NCBI GenBank assembly: GCA_027625915.1
Contig: JANTQA010000026.1
Coordinates: forward strand, 558,001-622,000
DNA length: 64,000 nt
Direction: 5' to 3'
From: Anaeramoeba flamelloides
Taxonomy: Eukaryota > Metamonada > Anaeramoebidae
In this document: positions 1 through 11,551 of the stretch, piece by piece
How the letters are laid out: the number at the start of each line of letters is the position of its first letter
Position numbering within the stretch: position 1 is the first letter of the stretch
Program-made: the position numbers and the translations under genes
The notes under the pieces: model-generated
The model's input: only the letters and a program-made list of their open reading frames with translations
Database searches by the model: none
Told to the model about the DNA's origin: nothing

Positions 1-728
1 AGATCTTGATGAAAAACAATTTAGTTCTTATGTAAAAAACAACCAAAACAAGGGTTTTAAAACAATTAATTGTACCTTTCAAGTGTAAAATAAAGAAAAG
101 AAATATATGGGAAAAGTAAAATAATTTTCAACATAATTAATTGAAATTCCAAATTGAGTGGTAAATTAACTATTAACAACAAATAAATAATTTTTTGTTG
201 AAGTCTAGAATAGAAGAGTGTTTTTTAGAATGTTTATCAAGTTATTTTATCTCTTGTTTTCATTGACTATTATAAATACAGAATATTAAATTGAAAAAAA
301 GAGTAGAATTTTGTCAGAATCTAATTCGAGTTCTCGAAGACTACATATCTGAAAAATCTGAGGGTACAATAATTAATAAAAGAAATAAACCCCTTATATA
401 ACTCCGTTTACTGGATTCAGATAAAAATTATATCAAATCAAAAAAACCCGAGGTTCAGAAAAATGTCATACTTTTTAAATTTAATTTATTTAAGATCAAA
501 AAAAAATACAATTAAAGAATAACTTTTTTGAAATTTATAAAATTTGGTCTTTAACAAAGAAAAGAGAACTCAGTTAGTTCAAAATGTATTTACCCGAGAA
601 GAGAGTCTCTTTTGGTGACACCACACTAAAAAGATTAATTATTTAAACGAAATTATTTTTTTGAAAAAATTGTTTTGTCTTTATTCGCGCCTGCTTGGGT
701 TAATAAAATTCTGTTTTATTATTTTCCA
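1..728. other. AT-rich spacer upstream of the WD40 gene
   Basis: No coding region or repeat could be supported. The stretch just before the WD40 start codon is T/A-rich without a recognisable TATA-type or initiator motif that stands out from background. Confidence 0.5.
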
Positions 729-1291
729 ATGACAAGCATTGAAATAACACACCTAAAAACAATTCAGTTGGTTGACTATGAACTTTCTGAATGGAAAATG
801 AACATGTTGTGTTTAACAAACAAACCACCTTTTCTCTTTGTAGCTGATAATGAGTCAATCAAAATATTTTCTCATGTCCAAGGCATACCAACAACAAAGG
901 TGATCTCAACATTAAATTGTACATTAGGCTCTGGCCCAATTAACCAAATCAAAACAAGTACAATCTTTGATCAATTTCTGGTTTTAATTGCAGCAACAGA
1001 TAAAGGAACAGTAAACGTCTGGATAATTTATGATCTTGATCAAAAAAAGACTTTAATTGAGCTCACAACAATGGGTCCATTAGTATTTAAAAATTTTGGT
1101 GAATCTACTTGGTCTCTTTCAAGTTCACAAAATTTTTTAGCTGTCGGTTCAAACTCACATAATATCACAGTTTGGAATTTACTCAGGGAAAAATCGAACC
1201 AAAAAATTAAAAATGAAAACCGAATGGAAAACAGAGAAGAAAGAATTAAAGAAAAAGAAAGAATTAAAGAAAAAGAAAAACACAAAGAAAT

Positions 1292-1327
<36 letters not shown>

Positions 1328-3734
1328 AGAAAAAGAAAAAGAAAAAGAAAAAGAAACCGATCACGCTAACAAGAAAGAAGAAAATAATATTAAGTCCCTC
1401 AAAAAATTTCTCAAAATGTCTAAAAAACAAATGAAATTTACACTGATTGGCCATAGCCATAATATCCCGTCAATTGAAATAACGAGCACAGCTGATAAAA
1501 TTGCTTCTGCTTCAATTGATCACTCAATAAGGGTTTGGGATTTAAAGACCGGATCAATACTGTATAATGCGTCATTTGTTGATGAATGGAATTGGTCTGT
1601 TTGTTGGGTTGATCACAACTCTGTAAGGGGGATGACAGAAATGACAATTTCTCAAATAGAGACTTTAATCGAATACAAACATGAAAAATTTGGTTACAAA
1701 TCACACCAAGGCTCTCGTGGAAGAAAACTATTTACAGAGCTTATTCATGAAAGAAGAACACTTTCCTTTTCCCTCCTTTCTTCAAGACGATTCTTTTTTT
1801 CGAGTGTGACAATGGATGAAAGGGAATTTCAATTTTTAAGAAATTTTGTTTCTAACAGCCCTCTTATAAGAAATCTAATTTCAGAATTTGGAGGTAATAT
1901 ACGCATTGTTCAGGAAAATAATGACCCATCAAATGAAAACAGTGAACAAGACGAACAAGACGAACAAAATGAACAAAATGAACAAAACGAACAAGAAGCA
2001 CAAAATGAACGAACAGATCAAGATGAACAAAATGAAGAGATAGCAATTGAAGACAATTTTGAATTTAGTGAAGAAGAAGAATTAATAATTCTCGAAAAAC
2101 AAATAAGATTAGATTCAAAAAAGAAAAAACAAATAAGAAGTGTTTGTTTGGTTACAAACCAAGAAATTGATTTAATAGATTGGCCATTTGTATCAAATAA
2201 TTTTAAGAATGGATCGAGAAATAAAAGTAAAAATAAAAAGCTAGAATGTCAATCAACTAATGCAGGACAATCAAAATCACAGGAAGACATCCAAATAGAT
2301 GATCAAGAACAAGTAAATCAACAACCCGATTTAGAAATTGAATACACACCAATCCCAGAAAACGAAAATCAACAAATGGAAACAAATGCACAAGAAGGGG
2401 ATTTAATTCATTTCGAGCAATCAGAACATCAGGAAGAAATCCAAATAAATGAACAGCAAAGAAACCAACAACTACAACAAATACCAGACCAAATCGAAAG
2501 AAATGAACTGGGGGCTAGTTCATTAAATTCAGAAGAATCAGAATCCCAGGATGAAATCCAAATAAATAATCAAGAGATCGAAGGCGAAGAAGAAAATAGA
2601 GAGGAATTTTATCATTATATGAGTTTGGATGAAAATTTGATATTTTCTAATGAAAGGGAATCAGAAATAAGAGAAGAATACCCATCTATAGACTCTTCCC
2701 CTCCACTTTCGCCTAGAACATCACCATTAATGAACGAACATGAACAAATAAGGGACGATCAAGAAAATTTTCATGATCAATTAAATATTTTAAATCCATA
2801 TAATGAAAATTTTCAAAGATCTTACCAAAATACGATGAACCTTTATAGTGATGATCCAAAAAAGATAAAAAAGGTATCACCTAATAAACTATTATATTGC
2901 TCAAAAAGCCATCTATTTTTTGTTTCAATTTTTGATGAAAAACGACCCTTAGCTACACTTTATCATACTATTCCAAAAAAAAAAATCAAGGGTAGATCAT
3001 TACATGGGATGGATAGATTATCTATATTATATCACGTTGCAGAACTAGGCCTTGTAATTACATGCTCACAGGGTGCCGGTAAGGTTACAGTTTCAAGTCT
3101 AGTTAAAAGTAAAAAAACGCAAGAAGAGATTGAAAAGGAAATAGAAGGGCAAATAACATCAATTGATAATAATGACGATAATGATGATAATGATAATGAT
3201 GATGATGATGATGAAATAAATGAAGAAAATGGAATGGATGAATTCGATAGAGTTGATGAAATATTTGAAATAAATAGAGAGAATAATAGAAATACAAATA
3301 TTGAAATTAATATAACTAATAATGAAAATGAAAATGATGAGAACAGAGAAAATACTAATGATGGAAACTTTACAGATAATGAGAATGGGGAGGATGGTAA
3401 TGAAAATTTGGATAATAGCATCCATAATAATGGAAATAAAAAATCTATAAACAAACAAACATCAACAAAAAAGTCTTTCGATAAAAAATTAATTAAAGAT
3501 TATAATATAGATATTTATAATTATCATATAATACCTGAAGCAATTTTACCAGAGGATTTGCACAAAGTCAATTTCCCAATATACGGTGTTTCAATTTTAA
3601 AAATACCTTCAGGTAATCTCTCTTCTTTATCCCAATTTTTCCTGTATATAATGTATACAAACGGCAAATTGTATATTTTTCAATTAATCAAGAATAGAGA
3701 CCCAATTCTTGATTTTTCAAATATATTCTATTAA
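729..3734 (+). CDS. CRT10-like WD40-repeat protein
   Basis: A single-exon reading frame of 1001 codons. Translation is placed at the first in-frame ATG (729); the frame is open a little further upstream but has no ATG there. WD40-type blades are visible at about residues 80-152 (DKGTVNVW, then FGESTWSLS...LAVGSNSHNITVWN) and 236-275 (LIGHSHNIPSIEI...IASASIDHSIRVWDL). The C terminus (FPIYGVSIL ... LYIMYTNGKLYIFQL) and the ESTWSL/VGSNSHNITVW block resemble the CRT10 family (fungal Crt10, a repressor of ribonucleotide reductase genes). Between the blades there are long insertions: an EN/EK tract (about 189-209), an acidic Gln-rich middle and a Asp/Asn tract near 830. These insertions make the protein longer than its conserved core. 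The WD40 assignment is secure; the CRT10 subfamily is inferred from residue patterns, and a role in RNR control here is unproven. Confidence 0.8.
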
Positions 3735-4427
3735 TTGTACAAATTGGAATATAAATAAAATAAATATATGAGATTTTATTTTTTGTATTCTAGTTGTGAT
3801 TTTTATCCTTATTTTAACCTTTTTAATATATATATATATAACTTATTACCCCAAGTATCCTAATTTTCTTTGAAATAAATTTTTTAATTTGAATTATTAT
3901 CAAAAGATTCAAAGATATAGAATCTATAAGAAATTATCTTAGAAAGAGTATTTTATAATTAAAAATAGTATAGGTACCTACAATAAAAAAAATAACTTGA
4001 AAAAAATTTTTTCATCATTTCAAACATTTTTATTATTTATTGATATTTTATTCATTTTAAAAAATTTGATCAGAAAAAAAAATAATGTTTTTTTTGAAAA
4101 GTTTGTTTACACATCAAAAACTTCTTATTTTTAATAATTAAAACATTTCGTACTTTACTGTAAATTGTTTGGGGGTATTTTTCATTCCAAAATGACCTAA
4201 AATCATTGGATAAATAAATTATTTTTTAGAATAGATATTTTGAACTTACATAGAAAATTTCTTTTGTGTATTGATTACTATTCAATAATAATATACATGT
4301 ATTTTGATCTAAATAATTTGAAAAATAATATAAAAATGTTAAATTTAAATATAAATAATTATATTTTTTCCTTTTAAAAATTCGATGTTTTTTCAACACA
4401 TGAGTTTAAAACAAACAAAATTATTTA
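3735..4427. other. Spacer between WD40 gene and Tc1 element
   Basis: Very AT-rich. An AATAAA lies about 20 nt after the stop codon (3754-3759) and could serve polyadenylation, but such hexamers are common by chance here. A short (TA)n tract sits at about 3826-3840. Nothing else is recognised. Confidence 0.5.
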
Positions 4428-6204
4428 TAAACTGAATTTCAAAATTTGGGGCAGATTTTTTTCGAGAAAAAATATCATCGAATCATAATTTTTTGAAAAA
4501 TAAAATTCATTTTATTAAACTGTTTTATAGAAGAGAAGAAACAAATAGAAATATAAACGTATGTATTAAAATCATTTTATTATTTGAAAGAATAAAGAAA
4601 AAAAAATTTAAAATTCGCAAAAAAAAAATTTGCCCTTCTTTTTGAAATGGAAAATTTTTTAAAAATGTCCATTTATCGATTCTCCATTGTGTTCTACAAC
4701 TAATCTTAACCTTTTCTCCATTGAACTAACCAAATTCTCAATACCCCCCCATTCGATATTCTTCCAAACTCTTCTAACAATCGCTTCAAGTTTTTTTTTC
4801 AGTTTTGGGTGCTTCTAAACTAATTCTTTTTTCCCATGATTCCCCAAAGATTCTCAATTGGATTGAGATCCGGCGAATTGGGAGGCCAATTTTCCAAAAC
4901 TGAACATTTCTTTGATAAGTATTCTTTTGTGGACCTCGATGTATGTGCAGGAGCACCATCCTGCATCAATATCCAATTCCATTTTCCAAATTCTTTATCC
5001 ATATCTGTGAACACTCGACAACGCGAAATTACCTTTTTTTGATAGCTTTTCGGAATTAACAATTTTTTGGACATTTAATTAAAGTCGATATCCAACTATA
5101 GTTAATTCCACCAAAAAACATAATTTTTTTTGCCATACTTTTCCTTTTCGCGAAAAACAGAATCTTTAAAAAAGAAAAAAGAAAATTACAAAAAAGCAAA
5201 ATTAAATAAAAAAAAAAAAAAAAAAAAAATACAATTATGGTATTAAGATTGAGAAGTTTGGATCTTTGTTTTACAAGTTGTCATCAAAAAAGTCATTTTT
5301 ATACAATTTTAATTTTTCGTGATCACGTAGTTAAAATGATGTGATCCACAACCTATGAATCTTACTAAAGAATCCAATTGAAAAAAAAAAAAAAAAAAAA
5401 AAAAGATAACCTTCATTTTCCCCCCATTGTCTCCAAATAAACCCATTGAGACTTTCTAAATAAAACCACGTTTCATCTGTAAAAAACAACCTTTTTCCAA
5501 TCTGTATTATTTTCTATGTGATATTGTGCAAAATTTAATCTTTTCTGTTTTGTTTGTTCTGTTAATTTTGGTTTAACTTTTTGGAGCTTTATATTTAAAA
5601 TTTAAAGATTTCCTAATCCTCCAAACTGATGTTGCACTGATTTCAATTTCTCGTGTTTCTTTTAAAAAATGTTGCTAATTTTTCACAACTCAATTTTCTA
5701 TTTTTTTTTTGTTTCATTCTCGACAATATCAGTAATTTCATCAGATTTTATTCTTTTTCTACCTGTTGATTTTGTAAAGTCTAGTGTTCTAAAAAAATTT
5801 AAAAACAAAATTAAAATAAAATCAAAACAATTGAATTAAAAAAGGATTAAATACCCTTTCATTTCAAATTTTTGTTCCCAATATCGAACTTTCTTTATTG
5901 TTATTCCCAAGTTTTGTGCAATTTTAATTCTTGAAATGCCTCTATTTCGAAGTTGAACAATTTTGAGTTTGTTGATACTTTCATTTATTTCTTTCTGAAT
6001 TTGTTTCATTTTAAAAAGGGGAAAAAAAAATAAAAAAATGAAAACGAAAAAATTTAAATTTTTGAAAAATAGAAGACTATTTTTGAAAATTAAGATAAAA
6101 TATGTTTGATAATCCTAATACCAATATGATACAATCATTAATTAATTTCTCAAGTTTAATTTCATAAAAAAAAAATTATGCCCCACATTTTGAAATTCAG
6201 TTTA
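4428..6204 (-). mobile_element. Tc1/mariner element with both terminal inverted repeats
   Basis: The ends are near-perfect inverted repeats: TAAACTGAATTTCAAAAT at 4428 and its complement ending at 6204, followed inside by TTGGGGCA/GTGGGGCA. Both are flanked by TA, the target duplication of the Tc1/mariner superfamily. The 1.78-kb length and the transposase between the ends (minus strand, 4659-6009) agree. The close match of the two ends suggests a rather young insertion, although the transposase reading frame is broken in homopolymer runs. Confidence 0.9.
4659..6009 (-). pseudogene. Tc1-type DD34E transposase, intron-containing, frameshifted
   Basis: Read on the minus strand from ATG at 6009. 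The N-terminal helix-turn-helix (KIVQLRNRGISRIKIAQNLG) is followed by a GRKR linker, a second HTH ending VWRIRKSLNFKYKAPK, then the catalytic core: FTDETWF (first Asp), LMQDGAPAHTS (second Asp) and PPNSPDLNPIENLWG (Glu, 34 residues after the second Asp). The C terminus ends ESINGHF and stop at 4659. Two segments behave as introns whose removal restores family sequence: 5789-5854 (GTATTT...TTTAG) and 5164-5410 (GTTATC...TTAAAG, T-rich). Frame breaks remain near the A10 run after the GRKR region, shortly before the second HTH, before FTDETWF and near 5090. The protein is therefore probably not made from this copy, but the family could be active elsewhere. Confidence 0.85.
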
Positions 6205-6344
6205 TATTAAAATCCAACAAAAAAATATATTTTACCAAGTTTAAGAAAGAAAAATCTTTGATTAATATGTTCTCAATCGTACCTGGAATAGTATATAAAA
6301 TAAATATTTTTTTTTTTATTATTATTTAACGGAATAGTTTTTAA

Positions 6345-6580
6345 TTCCTCTTATTTACCCGAATTCATAAATTATGATTTAGAAATTATGTTAAAGACTC
6401 AAAAATAAATTTATTACCCACTAAGGCTAATAAACTTGATGAATCTCTTTTCCTAATAATATCAAAAATAGTAAAAATATTATTTTCTAATATATTAGAG
6501 ATGTTAAATTTTTTTAATTCAGATATCCAGATTTTACGATTATTTTCATAGACTGGGCAGTTCCAGAAAAATAATTTATT
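6345..6580 (-). mobile_element. LINE (non-LTR retrotransposon) 3' remnant
   Basis: A minus-strand frame at 6391-6576 reads FFWNCPVYENNRKIWISEL followed by about 40 Asn/Ile-rich residues and a stop. The pattern F-W-x-C-P-x-Y-x3-R-x2-W is the end of the zinc-knuckle (zf-RVT-like) domain found after the reverse transcriptase in LINE proteins. Related sequence occurs at 62755-62965 and 40140-40340. No reverse transcriptase core is visible upstream, so this is a 5'-truncated copy. The family call rests on the motif and on the repeat relatives. Confidence 0.5.
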
Positions 6581-6673
6581 TTAAATTTAATTATAAAAAC
6601 CTAAAATAAGAAAAAATAAAACAATAATTATAAATTTTAAATTATAATATTTGAATAATAGAAGAAAGATAAT

Positions 6674-7739
6674 TAAACTCAATTCCAAAAATTGGGGCAC
6701 ACCTTCAAAATCAATTTAATTCCAAGAAAAGTGATATTTGACTCTTAAATAGAAACACTGGATATTAACAATCAATGTAAATAATTTTAAAGTTAATTAT
6801 TTATCATTTTTTTTCATTGTTTTTTGATTTTTGATTTTCAATAATTTTTTTGATTTTTTTTGTATTCTTTTTTTTCAAATAAAAAAAAAATTTTCTTTTT
6901 TTTTCAAAACTTTTCGAAAATATCAAAATCACTTTAAAATTAAATTTAAAAGTTTTCATTCGGATCACAAAAAAAATTTTTTTTTTTTCTCTCAAAAAGA
7001 AAAAAGATCCTTTTTTCTCGAGAAAAATGTTTTTTGAAAAAAAATCATGATATGGTGTGCTAGGACACATGGCCTACAAACAGACCTTATTATTATTAAT
7101 GAAAGTGTGAATACTGAATGTATTATTAATGATGTTATCAAAAAAATCAAAGGAAATTCAACTCGCTAATTCAGAATATAGTGAGTTGAAATGGATTTTC
7201 CAAAAGGATGGAGCTTGTCCACATACTTCTCAAAAAAAAACTCAAACTTGCTTAAATCGGGGATGTAATGTTCTGGACCCTTGACCCCCAATTCCACAAA
7301 TTTAAATCCAATTGGGAATTTATGGATACTAAACTGAAAAATTGTAACCAAAAAACGAAGAAGAATTTTTAAAATTTTCACTAATGTATGAAATACTTTG
7401 AGTTGGAAAACCTAAGATAATTAGTAAACTCTATATTTAAAACGATAGATTTCGTTATCAAAAGACAAGCTGAATCTATTAATAGTTTTTATTAATTTTT
7501 CTTTCAATAAAAATGGATTTTTTGGTAACCGTGTTCCAAAAAATAGTGGCACACTTTTTTTTATTTTTTCTTTTTTTATTTTTCGAATTGAATGTTAAAT
7601 TTACTATAAAATATATAAATAGTATTAATTAAATATTTTCAGGTCTTTTATTATTTTAATGTTCAAGTATTGTGTATTTTGGAGTATATTTTTATTAATG
7701 TAATTTTTTTTTGTGTCCCATTTTTTGGAATTGAGTTTA
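6674..7739 (+). mobile_element. Second Tc1/mariner element, degraded
   Basis: Ends are inverted repeats of a different subfamily from the first element: TAAACTCAATTCCAAAAATT at 6674 and the complement of TAAACTCAATTCCAAAAAAT ending at 7739, each with TA at the edge. About 7170-7360 (plus strand) translates to a decayed transposase core: QKDGACPHTS, then a PP-x-P-x2-I region where PPNSPDLNPIENLW is expected. Reading frames are broken several times and the N-terminal domains are not recognisable. An internal copy of the left end (TTCCAAAAAATAGTGGCACA at about 7530) suggests that 7525-7739 may be a separate short element or a rearranged end. Confidence 0.75.
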
Positions 7740-7741
7740 TA

Positions 7742-8880
7742 TTATAATTCAGTTTTACTAATATAACTCAGTGTTTTTTTTTCTTTTTTCATTTTTTATC
7801 TGGGTTGATTTACTTTATATTGGGAAGAAGACTTACCAAAGAAAAAGATCAAGTCGTTAATTGTCCATACTAGAGACACAGAAACACAAAAGTATAAGTA
7901 ATTGAAAATAAAAACCAAAAAGTAAAGTTAAAAACTATAAATATAAAATAAATTACATCTAAAAAGAAGAAAAAAAATTAGGTAATTAAATAACTATCCC
8001 CAAGCAAACATTCATGATCAATTATCTAATTAAATTAAATCAAGAAAAAGTATCAGGGCTGTGATTTCAAGTTTTCTCAATTCAAGATCACTTTCGATTT
8101 TTTAATTTTTTATCAATTAATTCTTATTAACACTTTTTATATTTCCTACTTTTTCTTTTTCTTTTTCCTTTTGCCTTTTTTTTTGTTTAAAAATAAAAAA
8201 ACCATTGATTATGTTTTCCATTTATAAACTGAAACCTATAATTTTATACTTAAATTACCTTTAAGCAAATTTAAGTATTATATCATTTAGAGTGTAATTT
8301 ACACTTCTTTAATAATAATAAAAAAAAATCTAATTATTTTTTCCAAAAAGGAAATATAATGTTTTAGTGAATTTGACAATGTGTATTGAATTGAAAAATT
8401 AGATTAAATTATTTTAAGGATCTATAATATTTTAATAATTATGAAAAATTCTTCAATCGCTTTTTATTAACAAATCTGTTAAAAATAATATCTATTTAAA
8501 ATGTGAATTAGTAACTTTTTTTTTTTAGTATTAAAACTCATCTTTAAAATATGAAAATATTTAAGGAATTCTATATTTATTAGGTATATTAGATTACAAT
8601 AATTTAATAAATTATTTCCCCAAAAAAAAAAAATATTTTTTACAATTCTTTAGTAATGGATCTTCTTCTTTTCAGCCATGGTGGCGAGTTTCTTTTACAA
8701 AATTAAACAATTTCTAAGTGTTTTGTTGTAATTTATTTTTAAAATAAAATTTTCACTTTGTAGATCAAAATAATTGATTCTAATTTAGTTAATATGTTCT
8801 AATTTTCTCGACTTTTTTAATCAAGTTTTTCTTTTTCTTTTTTATTTCTCTCTTCTTTTTTTTTTTTAAATTCACTTGGA
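7742..8880. other. Gene-free AT-rich spacer
   Basis: Homopolymer-rich sequence. No coding frame, structured repeat or element end was supported. Confidence 0.5.
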
Positions 8881-10650
8881 TTTTATTTTTTGTTTTTCTT
8901 CTTTTTTTTTTTCAAAAAGCTAATTTGAAAAGATCTTTTTGAAAAAAAATAATGATCTTACAAATATTAAATCAACATTAAGAAAATAAATGATATGTAA
9001 TGACTTTAAAATGGTAATATTGAAGATTAAAAAAGTTATTATCAATAATTTGTATTTCCTGAAAGAAATTGAGAATTATTTCAATTAAAGGTACCAAAAA
9101 ATTATTTAACATTTTTTTTTTTTGGAAATTTAATTGTTTGTTCAGTTATTTCTGATATGATTATCAACTATATTCTGAATTTTATCATTAACTTTTTTTT
9201 TATTAGCAATCTTGTTTTGTTTGATTCTTAAAATAAATTGAATTTTTCATTTTTAGCTCTTCACTTTTTATTGATACAGAATTTGCTTTAATGAAAAATT
9301 GTTTTTAATAGATACTAGTGAAATATATTTTCTTTAAAATGTGTTGAATAACATTTAAAATATTTACAAATTGAAAATTTTCTGAATCTAAAAAAAGTAT
9401 TTTGGACTATTGACTTTAAGAAGAAAGATAATCATTATATTCTATTTTACAAATAAGAAAAATCAATCTTTTACAAAAAAAAAAAAAAAAAAACTAGAAA
9501 AATTTTCAATAGAACCTACCCTAATTTAATTATACTCAGAAATCTTACTTTTTTCTTGAATATATTAACTTTTTCGTAATCAATTGAAAAATAAGAATAT
9601 TTTATGGTCTTTTGAATGATATTTCCAATCAATATTCTTTATTATTACAGTCAGTTTCACATATAAGGCACAAACTTTCAACGAAATTTAAGGCACAAAA
9701 AAATCTCAAATTAAAGTACAATTTTTTGGAATTTTAATTTTCACAAATTATTTTACTAGAATTTGAAATCATGTTCCTTAATTTGAGATTTTTTTTGTGC
9801 CTTAAATTTCGTAGAAAGTTTGTGTCTTAAAAAAGAAACTGACTGTATAATTAAGATCAAAAAAGAAACTTGAAAAAACAATAACAATAAAGATCATTTT
9901 TTCTTCTACTATAAATAGAAAGTATAAAATGTATTATTTCTGGGAAGGTAAGTAAAATATAATCTTTCTTCATTTATTGTTTAAAAAAATATAAGGTATT
10001 AGAGTCTAACCGAAAAGCCTCAAACCAAGGTATATTGTTATTAAAAGCAAAATACATTAGTTTTTGATGATTCAAAGGTCTCTTAAAAATCATATTAGTG
10101 AATTAGTACTCTTTTTGATCTTTACTAATTAAAAATGATTTTTTATTATAAAAAAAAACCTCAGGAATAAAAAAATCTAGATTTTGAGAAAAGTTTAAAA
10201 GTTGAATCTTCACTTTTCAGACCCCAAAATTGAAAAATATTTTTCTTAAATTTGTTGTGAAATTGTTGATTAGATAGCTAAAAATTCGATTTTTTTAAAA
10301 AATTAAATAATCAAACTGAGATTATTATAATAAATTATTTTTGAAATATTGGAAATGAATTGACAATACAACTTATCCTTTATCAAAAAGGAAATAAAAT
10401 AATATATTTTTTAATTTTTTTGTTAAAAATTATCATATAGAACCTTGAAAATATAAAAAAATCAAAAATAATTACTTTTGGAAGTTCTAAATATAAATTA
10501 TTAAATACCCAAATAATATTATTTTGTGTTTTTATTTATTCTAAGTTTTGGAAAAGGAATTAAAAAAAAAAATCCAAAATGAAAATTTTTAATTGTCAAA
10601 ATTTATTAAAAAAACGAAATAATTTATTGTGAAATAAGATTTATAATAGT
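8880..10650. repeat. Dispersed repeat, copy 1 (relative at 57.9-59.1 kb)
   Basis: Blocks at about 9045-9250 and 10455-10640 are recognisably similar, in the same order and orientation, to blocks at 58080-58300 and 58945-59110. The second shared block includes CTTTTGGAAGTTCTAAAT followed by a conserved GGAAAAGGAATTAAA. The copies are highly diverged and carry no open frame. A MITE (9646-9847) lies inside this copy and not in the other, so it inserted afterwards. The nature of the repeated unit is unknown; an old transposon or a duplicated gene relic are both possible. Confidence 0.5.
9646..9847. mobile_element. Palindromic MITE, CAGTCAGTT family (copy 1)
   Basis: A 202-bp element that is almost entirely one inverted repeat: the left arm starts TACAGTCAGTTTCAC and continues through GGCACAAACTTTCAACGAAA and a run of AAATCTCAAATTAAAG; the right arm is the complement and ends GAAACTGACTGTA. 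TA at both edges fits a Tc1/mariner-type target. There is no coding capacity. Related copies are at 23311, 39126, 40750, 45459 and 45577. Confidence 0.88.
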
Positions 10651-10816
10651 TTTTTTTGAAGCCATTTTAACTAAAGGAAAATTAATATAATTTACTTTAA
10701 GGATTATTCGAATTTTATTCCCAGTGGCTATTACTTTTATACCCACAGCACGAATTATGAACTTAAAAGAATGTTGAGTTAATAGATCTTGTTAAAAAGT
10801 AAAATTTAGGTAGTTT

Positions 10817-11025
10817 TAAGGAAGGCAAAAAAAATTTACTTTCCAAATCCAAAATTTTTCACTCAAAATTTTCTACTTCCAAAATGATATTGGGAAAATG
10901 TCACTCCACTTTATATTGAAGTATGTTAGAGTTGGTGGTGAGTGTAGCCACCCATTTGAAAAGAAAGTGGAGTAACATTTTCCCAATATCAAAAAAAATA
11001 GCTTTTTATTTTTGCCTTGCTTTGT
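10817..11025. repeat. Inverted repeat with 27-nt near-perfect stem
   Basis: The arms 10886-10912 (starting GATATTGGGAAAATG) and 10964-10990 are complementary with one mismatch around a 51-nt loop. Weaker outer complementarity (AGGAAGGCAAAAA at about 10822 and TTTTTGCCTTGCTTT at about 11010) extends the structure to about 210 bp. The loop is less AT-rich than its surroundings (GTTGGTGGTGAGTGTAGCC). It could be a MITE or a transcribed hairpin; no second copy was found in this window. Confidence 0.6.
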
Positions 11026-11551
11026 TGGGATTTTTCGAAAAGTTTTTGGATCAATAAATTATTTTAGTCAAAATCTTAAATTACTAAAAATTGGCAATAT
11101 TTTGACTTTCCCTCAATTCACTATATTTTAAAGGTCTTAATCTATTTATTGCTTTGTATTTCAATGCTCACAGAGCATAAAATTCAGATAGTCCTTAAAT
11201 TGCAACATATGTTAAATCTCAACAAATCTTTTGTTGACACTAACCCCTAATGTACATTTTTTTTGTATTTACGAAACAATTGTCGAGTTAAATCTAAACT
11301 CAACACAAGTACTTAAATTGGCTTGATTAATGAAGGAAAAACAAAAAATTATCATAAAAAGAATGGCATACTTTTATTTTGAAAGAACACAACCAAATAA
11401 TAATTCACTAATACAAGTATTTGATATGAATAATTAATCTGGATATAATTTTATTCATTTTTTTTCAATTTTTTTGTTTTTTTTTTTTACTTTTCTAGTT
11501 ACGTTTGTCGCTTCGTAATTCAATCTTCACTATTTAAAAAAGCGATCTTCA
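11026..11551. other. Spacer upstream of the coiled-coil gene
   Basis: No feature recognised. It presumably holds the promoter of the gene starting at 11552, but no motif stands out. Confidence 0.45.

Noticed and set aside
1179-1460. Phe/Val-rich frames opposite the low-complexity part of the WD40 gene, and similar frames opposite other EK/EN tracts
   Set aside because: They are antisense shadows of GAA/AAA-rich coding repeats.
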